Notes under the pieces: model-generated
The model's input: only the letters and a program-made list of their open reading frames with translations
The model's database searches: none
Told to the model about the DNA's origin: nothing
In this document: one piece after another, positions 7,264 through 15,800 of the stretch
How the letters are laid out: every line of letters begins with the position of its first letter
Position numbering within the stretch: position 1 is the first letter of the stretch
Position numbers and translations under genes: made by a program
Assembly (NCBI RefSeq): GCF_003383095.1
Contig: NZ_PSYW01000003.1
Span: 1 to 64,000, forward strand
From: Haloferax sp. Atlit-12N
Lineage (GTDB): Archaea > Halobacteriota > Halobacteria > Halobacteriales > Haloferacaceae
Length of the DNA: 64,000 nt
Reading direction: 5' to 3'

Positions 7264-8405
7264 CAGTTCTCACCTCCCGAGGAGTCGCCGGTCGAGTCGC
7301 CACCCGTGAGGGAGTCGAGCAGTTCTCTGGGCTCGCGGAGCGCGCCGGTGAGGGCGGTCGTCATCCCCCAGATACCGTCGCGGTAGACCCACACGACCGT
7401 GGTAAACGAAAGCGAGAGCAGGAGGAGCCAGTAGTTGCCGAGCGTCGGGAAGCCGTTGACGATGCCTTTGAAGTAGAAGAACACGAACGTCCCGATGACC
7501 GGGCCGGCGAGCGTGCCGAGTCCGCCGAGGACGGTCATGACGACGACGTCGCCGCTGACGGACCAGTAGAGTCGTTCGACGCCCGCGAACTGGGTGTTGA
7601 CGGCCATCAGGCCGCCGGCGAGGCCGACGATGGACGCGGAGAGGAGGAACGCCGCGAACTTGTAGCGCCAGACGTCGAGACCGACGAACGCCGTCCGCGT
7701 CTCGTTCTCGCGAATCGCCTTGAAGATGAGCCCGTAGGGCGACTTGCGGATGCGCGTGATGGAGACGACGACGCCGACGAAGAAGACGCCGACGAAGAGG
7801 TAGAGGTTGTTCACGATGAGTTCGCCGAGGAACCCGCCGTACTGGTGTTCCAGTTCGAAGAACCCGAGGACGGGCGACCGCGGCACTTCGAGGCCGTTTA
7901 TGCCCTTCGTGATTTCCACGAGCGGTTCTCGGGCGAGAAAGTAGAGGAACTGGCCGATAGCCAGCGCCACGATGGAGAAGTACACCGTGTGGAGGCGCAG
8001 GAGAATCAGCGCCGCGATTGCCCCGAGGGCGACCGCAGCCAACGTCCCGACGACGATGACCGCAAGCGGGTCGTTGTACACGTGAATCGCGAACAACGCC
8101 GAGGCGTAGCTCGCGGTCCCGAAGAACATGGCGTGCCCGAACGAGAGGAGGCCGGTCTGGCCCAACAGGAGGTTGAACCCGAGCGCGAATATCGACCAGA
8201 TGAGGATGGTAACCGCGAGTCCGTGATATCCCTGGAAGATATCCGAGACGACCGGTGCGCGGCCGAACGCGTACGAGAACGTCAGGACGAACAACACCGA
8301 CGCCAGGAAGACGAACGACTCGGTGTGCTTGATTCCGTCCCAGGTGTCCCAGCTAATCAACGACGATTCTTCGTCTACGGTCTTGTGGATGTTGTCCGTG
8401 CTCAT
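7263..8405 (-). CDS. livM: ABC importer permease, LivM type
   Basis: The 380-residue protein has roughly ten membrane segments. The LivM motifs are readable: LLGQTGLLSFGHAMFFGTASY (about residues 101-121) and, near the cytoplasmic coupling loop, FKAIRENETRTAFVGLDVWRYK. The C-terminal tail is hydrophilic and Gly/Asp rich. It forms the translocation path with LivH. Its start overlaps the LivH stop by 4 bp. Confidence 0.92.
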   Translation of the reverse strand: MSTDNIHKTVDEESSLISWDTWDGIKHTESFVFLASVLFVLTFSYAFGRAPVVSDIFQGYHGLAVTILIWSIFALGFNLLLGQTGLLSFGHAMFFGTASYASALFAIHVYNDPLAVIVVGTLAAVALGAIAALILLRLHTVYFSIVALAIGQFLYFLAREPLVEITKGINGLEVPRSPVLGFFELEHQYGGFLGELIVNNLYLFVGVFFVGVVVSITRIRKSPYGLIFKAIRENETRTAFVGLDVWRYKFAAFLLSASIVGLAGGLMAVNTQFAGVERLYWSVSGDVVVMTVLGGLGTLAGPVIGTFVFFYFKGIVNGFPTLGNYWLLLLSLSFTTVVWVYRDGIWGMTTALTGALREPRELLDSLTGGDSTGDSSGGEN

Positions 8406-9343
8406 TGTCCGACCTCCGCCGAGGGGAAGATGCCGCTCGGCCTAATCGTCAGCACCACGATGGCCAGCAGATAGATGCTGGCCTGCGTCATGCTCGGTTC
8501 GAGTTCCGTCGCCACCGCGAAGGTGAGTCCGGCGAGCAGCGCGCCGACAACGGTCCCGCGCAAACTGCCGACGCCGCCCATGATGACGATGACCAGCGAC
8601 GGGATGATTATCTCCATGCCGATTTCGGAGGTCACGTTGAACAGCGACCCCCCGAGGACACCGGCGAGTCCGGCGTACGCGGCACCGACGGCGAATATCA
8701 GGAGGAACGGCCGGCCGACGCGGATACCGAGCATCTGCGTCATCTCGGAGTCTTCGGTGCCCGCCCGCACGGCCAGCCCGTAGTCGGTGTATTTGAAGAA
8801 CGCGAAGATGCCGGCGACGAGCAACAGCGTGAGCGCGACGACGAGGACGCGTATCGTCGAGGCCGCGCTCATCCCCGGCGGCGTACCGATGACGGGAAGC
8901 GAAATCGCGCCCGTGAGCCACTCGGGTCGGGGGTAGATGGTCCCCGTCCGGCCGAAGAGGATGGCGACCAGCTCTTGAGCGGCGATGAGAATTCCGAATG
9001 TCACTAGCAGTTGGTCGAGCAGTTCTCGCTCGTAGAACGGTTTCGCGATCCAACGCTCCATAGCGACGCCGAGGACGAAGATGACCACCGGCGTCAACAC
9101 GAGCGCGGGGACGAACCCCCAATCGAGTCCGACCTGCCCGAAGTCACCTAAGAGCCCACCGTACTGTTCGCTCGACGCGATGAGGAGCCCGATGTACGCG
9201 CCGCTCAGGTAGAGGACCCCGTGAGCCATATTCACGTATTTGAGCGACCCGAACACGATGGATAGACCGACCGCGACGAGCAGGTACAGCGACGCGACGC
9301 TCAGCGCGATGAAGAGGAACCCGACGACACCGTCGATGTTCAT
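8402..9343 (-). CDS. livH: ABC importer permease, LivH type
   Basis: The 313-residue membrane protein carries the LivH hallmarks GSLKYVNMAHGVLYLSGAY near the N-terminus and GGVGSLRGTVVGALLAG near the C-terminus. The frame is open to 9400, but the ATG at 9343 is preferred: it is preceded by the Shine-Dalgarno-like GAGGTGG about five bases upstream, and the protein then begins with the usual hydrophobic helix (MNIDGVVGFLFIAL). It is separated from the binding-protein gene by 277 bp, which contains a 12-bp palindrome CTGGCATGCCAG at 9439-9450, so the permease genes may have their own promoter or receive only part of the upstream transcript. Confidence 0.9.
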   Translation of the reverse strand: MNIDGVVGFLFIALSVASLYLLVAVGLSIVFGSLKYVNMAHGVLYLSGAYIGLLIASSEQYGGLLGDFGQVGLDWGFVPALVLTPVVIFVLGVAMERWIAKPFYERELLDQLLVTFGILIAAQELVAILFGRTGTIYPRPEWLTGAISLPVIGTPPGMSAASTIRVLVVALTLLLVAGIFAFFKYTDYGLAVRAGTEDSEMTQMLGIRVGRPFLLIFAVGAAYAGLAGVLGGSLFNVTSEIGMEIIIPSLVIVIMGGVGSLRGTVVGALLAGLTFAVATELEPSMTQASIYLLAIVVLTIRPSGIFPSAEVGQ

Positions 9344-9620
9344 GGCTTCCACCTCGGTACAGATGTGAGTAAGCACTTCATGGTGTGCACGATTATTCAT
9401 ACATTCTTCAGTATGTTAATCTTGTGTTTCGCTGACTTCTGGCATGCCAGCGGGCCGCTCTCCGGGTTCGGCGGGGGCGGTCCCGGGTGTCAGCGAGACA
9501 CGAATGCAGTCGAGTTGGGAGAATGGCGTGCGCGCGGCCGAGAACGCCGGTTGCCGCTCGCGGATTACCAACTGCAGAAAATGGGAGTAAGGTACGTCGT
9601 ATCGAGGCTTGGACCGGCCG

Positions 9621-11039
9621 TTACTCGTCTCCGTACTCGTTGTCGCCCATGGCGCAGTTCGACGCCGGGAACTCGCTGCACTCGTAGACGAGCGGGTCGG
9701 TCGTCTCGACGATTTCCGTCCGGATGCCGAGTTCCTCGGCGCGGTCGTCGCCGACGCCCTGCACCATGTACCACGGTCGCTCGACTTGGTGGTCGCACGA
9801 CCGGTACGAGGAGTCGCCCCACGCGAGGCTCCACTCGAAGTCTTCGAGCGTTCGAACCACCGTCGGCGGGTGGAACGTGCCGGCCTCCTCGACGGCGGCG
9901 GCGTACACCATCATCGACTCGTAGGTGTGCAGCGAACTCTGGTTCGGCGTCTCGTCGTACTCGGCTCGGTAGGCCTCGACGAACGCTTGGCTCGCTTCGT
10001 TGTCGGCGTTCGGGTTCCACGGCTCCATACCGAGGACGCCCTCCGCGTCCGCACCGAGCGGGTCGAGGGTGAACGCGCTGACGTGCGGGATGATGACGTC
10101 GATGTCGTCGGTCAGGCCGGCGTCCCGCAGTTGCGCGAGGCCGCTGGCCGCGAAGTTACCGAAGCTGGAGAAGTACAGCGTGTCGGCTCCCGAGTCTTCG
10201 AGCGCCTGAATCTGGGAGCTGTGGTCGGTCTCGCCTTCCGCGATGGCGGCACCGCCGGCGTCCTCCCACGGCCCCTGCTCGGTGAGGTACTTGCGGGCGG
10301 CGTCGCGGTTCGACTGCCCGTAGGAGTAGTCCATGTAGATGTGGAACAGCGAGCGGTCCTCGCCGAGGACCGAGGGCGCGGCCTCGCCCATCGCCATCCC
10401 GATAATCTCTGCGTGGAACGTCGGGTGGAAGTAGTATCGCGAGCAGTTCTCGCCGGAGATGCCGGCGGACGTGGAGTTGCCGCCCATGAACGGGACTTTC
10501 TCCCGCTGGGCGACGTTCTGCATCGCCATCGTCACCGTACTGGACATGCCGCCCGTCCAGAACTGGATGTTGTCCCGCTGAATCATCCGGTCGATGTTGT
10601 CCTGGGCCGTGTCGGCGCTGCCGGCGGTGTCGGCCTTCGTCGGCTCGACCTGGTAGCCCATGATGCCGTCGCCGCTCAGTCGGTCCCAGTAGTCGACGAG
10701 GCCGCCGCCCTCGTTCAGGTGCTTGACCGCGAGGTCGAAGCCTTTCTCCTGGTCTTGACCGTCGGGACCCAACGCGCCGGAGGTCGGCCCGTTGAATCCG
10801 ATGCTCACGGAGTTCCCTTCGGGCGGGAAGTTCCCGATGGGCTCGTAGTCTTCGCCGCTGTCGTCGCCGCCGGACGTGTCCCCGCCAGAGGAATCGTCGC
10901 CGCCCCCACCGCCAGTGTTCTCGGTCTCGGAACCGCCCCCACCGGCACAGCCCGCAAGGCCGGCCGTGAGTCCGGCCGTCCCGATTGCTTTCAGATAGCG
11001 TCGCCTGGATTCGTCAGTTAGCGCTGGTTGATCAGTCAT
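9621..11039 (-). CDS. Substrate-binding lipoprotein of the Liv-type importer
   Basis: The 472-residue protein has a Tat motif (SRRRYLK), a lipobox LAGC and a long Gly/Asp/Ser linker, typical of haloarchaeal binding lipoproteins outside the membrane. The mature part is a periplasmic-binding-protein type 1 fold of the ANF-receptor/LivK family: FNGPTSGALGPDGQDQEKGF at the entrance, then FWTGGMSSTVTMAMQNVA. Several regions (VPFMGGNSTSAGISGENCSR and IIPHVSAF) resemble amide/urea or unusual-substrate members more than strict leucine binders. ATG 11039 is chosen over 11066 because it directly precedes the Tat segment. It is the first gene of the transporter cluster and has an operator-like palindrome upstream. 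Confidence 0.88.
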   Translation of the reverse strand: MTDQPALTDESRRRYLKAIGTAGLTAGLAGCAGGGGSETENTGGGGGDDSSGGDTSGGDDSGEDYEPIGNFPPEGNSVSIGFNGPTSGALGPDGQDQEKGFDLAVKHLNEGGGLVDYWDRLSGDGIMGYQVEPTKADTAGSADTAQDNIDRMIQRDNIQFWTGGMSSTVTMAMQNVAQREKVPFMGGNSTSAGISGENCSRYYFHPTFHAEIIGMAMGEAAPSVLGEDRSLFHIYMDYSYGQSNRDAARKYLTEQGPWEDAGGAAIAEGETDHSSQIQALEDSGADTLYFSSFGNFAASGLAQLRDAGLTDDIDVIIPHVSAFTLDPLGADAEGVLGMEPWNPNADNEASQAFVEAYRAEYDETPNQSSLHTYESMMVYAAAVEEAGTFHPPTVVRTLEDFEWSLAWGDSSYRSCDHQVERPWYMVQGVGDDRAEELGIRTEIVETTDPLVYECSEFPASNCAMGDNEYGDE

Positions 11040-11060
11040 GTTTCTTCGGAACGCTGGTAG

Positions 11061-11090
11061 TGACATGGTGTCATGGTATAGTTAAACTTT
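11061..11090 (-). promoter_or_regulatory. Promoter with palindrome upstream of the binding-protein gene
   Basis: TGACATGGTGTCA at 11061-11073 is a 5-bp-arm inverted repeat. On the minus strand it lies just downstream of the TATA-like TTTAACTATA (about 11077-11086), around 22-34 bases before the ATG at 11039. A repressor bound there would cover the transcription start. This is inferred from position only. Confidence 0.45.
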
Positions 11091-11218
11091 GTGATTATCC
11101 GGGTAGAAAACAGGTCACGAGACTGACTGCGGGTGGGAAATCCCGCGCGTCGGCGCTCAGAATATCGGCTCTCGGGGCGCGACCCTCGAGTCTCGTTCTC
11201 GATTCGGAAACGGTCGTC

Positions 11219-12430
11219 TCACGCCGACGCCCGCATGCGGCTGTCGATGGCCTTCGCGAGCGTGAGCGCGAACTCCTCGTCGTTGATGTTGGCCGCCGAC
11301 TCGACGACTTCTACGTGGCCGTCGAGGTGCTCGCGCAGCGCGTCGAACAGCGCGTCGTCGGCTTCGGGGTCGTAGAACTCCTCGCCCTCCGCGTCGAGCA
11401 TCGAGACGCCGCCGAGCGGGAGCGCGAGCGTGGTCGGCCCGGTCGCGGCGTTGAGTTTCTCCGCGATGATTCGGCCCAGTTCGGCGTTCTCCTCTGGGGT
11501 CGTCCGCATCAGCGTCACCTGCGGGTTGTGGACGTGGAACTGCCGGCCGTCGAACTCGTCGGAGATGGAGTCTTTCGGCCCGAAGTTGACCATGTCGAGC
11601 GCGCCGGTTGAGACGACCTGTGGGATGCCGCGCTCGGCCGCGGCGTCGAGTCGGTCGGGACCCGCCGCGAGGACGCCGCCGACCAGTTCGTCGGCCCACT
11701 CGGTCGTCGTGACGTCGAGCACGCCGTCGATGACGCCCTCCTCGATGAGCGACTCCATCGCCCGGCCACCGGTTCCGGTCGCGTGGAAGACGATGGTCTC
11801 GTAGCCGCGCGCTTCGAGCCAGTCGCGCGCCGTCTGGACGCAGGGCGTGGTGACGCCGAACATCGTGATTCCGATGGTCGGTTTGTCCTCGGTCTCCACG
11901 TCCGGCTCGTTCGACACCATGCCGACCATCGCGAGTGCCGCGTTGGAGATGACGGTCCGCGAGAGTTGGTTGAGCCCCTCGATGTCGGCGACGGAGTACA
12001 TCATCGCGATGTCGTGGTAGCCGATGTACGGCTCCGTGTCGCCCGAGGCCATCGTGGAGAGCATCAGTTTCGGGACCCCCATCGGGAGTGCGCGCATCGC
12101 GGCCGTCGCGACCGACGTGTTCCCGCCGCCTCCCAGACCGAGGACGCCGTCGAGTCGGCCTTCCGCGTGGAGTCGCGACGCGACGACGGCCGCACCGTCG
12201 CCCATGGTTTCGATGGCCTTGCCGCGGTCGCCGGCCTCCCGAAGCGCTTCGAGGGTGCTGCCGCCCGCCTCGGCCACGGCCGCGGCGTCGGTGTTCGGTT
12301 CGATTTCTGGCTCACCTATCACGCCGACGTCGACGAGGTGTACTTCGATTCCCTGCCCTTCGAGTACCTCGCGGGCGAATCCTATCTCCTCGCCCTTGGT
12401 ATCGAGCGTGCCGACGATGACGACGCTCAT
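11219..12430 (-). CDS. Tm-1-like ATP-binding protein (UPF0261 family)
   Basis: The 403-residue soluble protein begins with VVIVGTLDTKGEEIGFAREV, the family signature, and continues with the glycine-rich GVLGLGGGGNTSVATAAMRA (about residues 93-112), LPMGVPKLMLSTMASG and VFHATGTGGRAMESLI. It is the N-terminal half of the plant virus-resistance protein Tm-1 and of two-gene bacterial systems whose other half is the PEP-hydrolase-like TIM barrel, found here at 3364-4197. The family binds nucleotide, and its metabolic reaction is not settled. The location between the importer and the giant secreted protein suggests catabolism of a compound brought in by the importer. Length is normal for the family. 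Confidence 0.88.
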   Translation of the reverse strand: MSVVIVGTLDTKGEEIGFAREVLEGQGIEVHLVDVGVIGEPEIEPNTDAAAVAEAGGSTLEALREAGDRGKAIETMGDGAAVVASRLHAEGRLDGVLGLGGGGNTSVATAAMRALPMGVPKLMLSTMASGDTEPYIGYHDIAMMYSVADIEGLNQLSRTVISNAALAMVGMVSNEPDVETEDKPTIGITMFGVTTPCVQTARDWLEARGYETIVFHATGTGGRAMESLIEEGVIDGVLDVTTTEWADELVGGVLAAGPDRLDAAAERGIPQVVSTGALDMVNFGPKDSISDEFDGRQFHVHNPQVTLMRTTPEENAELGRIIAEKLNAATGPTTLALPLGGVSMLDAEGEEFYDPEADDALFDALREHLDGHVEVVESAANINDEEFALTLAKAIDSRMRASA

Positions 12431-12885
12431 CGGTCACCCGCGGTGGACCGCTCGCGTCGGGTCGGTCCGCCCCCGTCGTTCGAAACCTCGACGCCGCGCG
12501 GCGTCGCCGCCGGTGCGACTGGTTGTGTGTATGCGCGGTTCATACTTGCAATCGTGGCAACACTACAGACTGTAATCAATATTGGGGTCAGTCCAACGTT
12601 CACCGGCTAGTGAAGCAGTGAGACATGTGGACACGACTTGCCGCCGGACAGTACATTCAAGTAATGTTAGTTCATGAGATTTGGTAGCCCAAATCAATGA
12701 GCCGACGGGAATAATGGCTATACTTCCGTTACACCTCGCCGTCCATTCGGGCGAGAACGCGGGGAGAGAGCCGTCCGTCCGTTCGGCGCATTGGCGGGGT
12801 ACACGGCTGGGTTGCCGTTCGCGAGAGCAGCGCAGTCCTGTAATCGCACAGTGACCAACGACGACAGCGACCGACGCAACACACT
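12431..12885. other. Divergent intergenic region between UPF0261 and the giant secreted protein
   Basis: The 455 bp hold no gene. It must contain two divergent promoters. A short inverted repeat GTATG-cgcggtt-CATAC lies around 12528-12544 and AT-rich sequence at about 12570-12720. No site repeated elsewhere in the window was found here. Confidence 0.5.
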
Positions 12886-15800
12886 ATGACACACGACGAC
12901 GACACGACACGGGAATCGAATCCCGACGACGGCGACAGCAAAGGTCTGAACATCAACCGACGCAACTTCATGAAAGTGAGCGGCGTCGGGGCGGCGAACT
13001 TCCTCGGAGCCAGCGGCGTCGCACAGGCGAAACAGCTCACCACCGACGACACGATTCGCCTCGTCGCGACGGAGGGTGACGTCCTCGCGGCGTACACGAA
13101 CGAGGAGTCGGTCATCGAGGGGTCGGGTCTCGCCGACGCGATATCCGACTGGCGTCAGGGTGGCCTGACGACTGACTCCCTGTTGAAGGGAATCAACAGT
13201 TGGCGAAACGGGACGGAGATAGAGACCTCGGCGGACTCGTTCTCGTGGGTCGCGACCGCTCCCTCCGAGATGGAGGACACGACCAACCCGACGCTCGTCA
13301 TGCACGAGGGCGAGGAGTACGAAATCGAGCTCTCGAACGTCATGGACGAGGACGTCACGTTCGTCCTCGCGGACCCGACCGGCGAGGAGATGCAGTCGTT
13401 CTCCACGATGCAGGCGTCGGGCGGCTCGGAGACGATCAGCTTCACCGCCGAGTCGTCGATGGCGATGTACTACGCCGAAGAGCACCCCGAGCAGATGCGG
13501 GGGAGCGTCGAGATAACCCCGCCGCCGGCCGAAGACAACATCAGCGTCCTCATGATGGGCGGCCCGCAGGGCGGCAGCCACAACGCGCCAGCCCGGCAGG
13601 TCCAGCTCACCGAGTACATGCTGAACCGGGGTATCGAGGTCCAGTACACCGACCGTCTCGAAGACCTCGAACCCGACGTGCTCCACCGCTACGACGCGTG
13701 GATCATGATGGACAACCGCGGGGCGAACTACGGCCAAGAGCTGACCGCGGAACAGGAGGAGTCCATCGTCGAGTTCGTCGAGAACGGCGGCGGCTTCATC
13801 CCGATTCACAGCGCCTCGGCCTGTTTCACCGAGTCGGACGCCTACATGAACCTCGTCGGCGGCGAGTTCGCCGACCACAACTTCGGTGAGATGACGACGA
13901 GCTTCGCCCAGCCGAGCCACCCGATTCTGTCGAATCTCGACCCCATCACGGTGCAGGACGAGACGTATCGCCACATGAACCTCAACGACGACATCAATGT
14001 GCTCGCTCACGGGCAGTTCCCCGACGGCGACAGCATCCCCGAGTACGACGAGGGACGCGACCAGGGCGAGCCGTGGTCGTGGACTCGCACGCAGGGCGAC
14101 GGTCGCGTCTTCTACACCGCGTGGGGTCACGGCAGAGCGCCGTGGGCGACCGACGGCTTCAAAGCGCTCATCGAGAACGCGATTCGCTGGGTCACGAAGA
14201 ACGAAGACACCATCGCCGACGACACCAAGGTCCTCAACGACCTGGAGTTCATCGACGCCGACATCCCGTACTATCCGCCGCCGGAGGGGAGTCTCCTGAC
14301 GCCGGAGGTCCCAGAGGAGGTCGGCAGCGGGACGAGCTGGAACAAGATGCAGCGGGCGCTGAACCCCAGCGAGACGGTCCGTCGAACGATTACGCCGGAA
14401 GGGTTCGACCTCAAGCCGTTCGTCACCGAGACCGACCTGCCGGACGACGCGAAGGGGAACATCCTCGACGCGAAGTTCGACGAACAGGGTCGCGTCTGGC
14501 TGTCGGTCACTCGCGACTATCCCAACGAACTGGGGCAGGGCCGCGACAAAATCGTCGTCTGCGAAGACACCGACGGCGACGGACAGGCCGACGAGTTCAC
14601 CATCTTCGCAGACGGGCTCTCGGTTCCGCCGAGCATGGTGGTCGTCGACGACGGCGTCGTCGTCGCCGACCTCGACGACCCCGACGAGAGCGGGAAGCTG
14701 GTCCACCTCGTCGACACGGACGGCGACGGGCAGGCCGACGAACGAAACGTCCTGTTCTCCGGGTACGGTAACGGCGACACCCACGCCGGCCCCAACGAAC
14801 TGGTCCACGGTCTCGACAACTGGATCTGGGGACAGGTCGGCTACTCCGGGTTCAGCGGCACCATCGCCGGTGAGGAGCGGAACTTCACCTCCTCGGTCTA
14901 CCGATTCAAGTTAGAAGACGGTTCCGTCACCGACTTCGAAATCGTCGGGGCGCTCCCGGGGAACCAGGCCGGCCTCGGCTTCACCGAGGAGGGCCTCGCC
15001 TTCGGTTCGGCGGCGACCGCCGGGCGACCGAGCAACTACTTCGCCATCCCGCATCAGTACTACGACCTCATCGAGGGGACCGGGCCGAACGACTTCGGCG
15101 CGGCGTCGGACACGAACCGGTTCCTCCCCGTCACCGACCGCGTCCGGCAGGTCGACCTCCACGGCGGGTACACCGCGGCGACCGGTCACACCATCTACAC
15201 GGCGCGTGAGTATCCCGAGAAGTACTGGAACAACACCGGCTTCGTCGGCGGCGGAACGGGTCACCTACTCGGGACGTTCTTCCTCTCGCAGGACGGAGCG
15301 GGCTACAACACCCACTACGCCCACAACATCGCCGGCGGCACCGACGCGTGGTTCGCGCCGTCGTACTCCTCCGTCGGCCCGGACGGCATGCTGTGGTTCA
15401 TCGACTGGTACAACTACATCTACCAGCACAACCCGACGCCCGGCGGCTTCGAGAACGGCCCCGGAAACGCGTACATGACCGAGGTACGCGACCACGCGAC
15501 CGCCCGGCTCTTCCGCGTCGTCTACGGCGACGACGACAGCTACGAGCCGACCGACCTCACAGACGCGAGCGTCTCGGAACTCGTCGACACGCTGTCGAGT
15601 TCGAACATGTTCTGGCGGCGGACGGCCCAGCGGCTGTTGGTCGAACGGAACGAGACGGGCGCGCTTTCCTCGCTCGTCGACCTCGTCACGACGGAGACGC
15701 TCGACGAAACCGGTCTCGACCCGGCGGCGATTCACGCGCTGTGGACGATGCACGGCCTCGGCGCGCTCGACGCCGACACCGGAAACAGCACCGCGATTCA

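Noticed and set aside
12718-14808. Open frame of 696 codons antisense to the giant secreted protein
   Set aside because: It mirrors the coding strand of a gene with clear domains; its protein is Val/Arg/Asp-rich with no motif, as expected from high-GC shadow frames.
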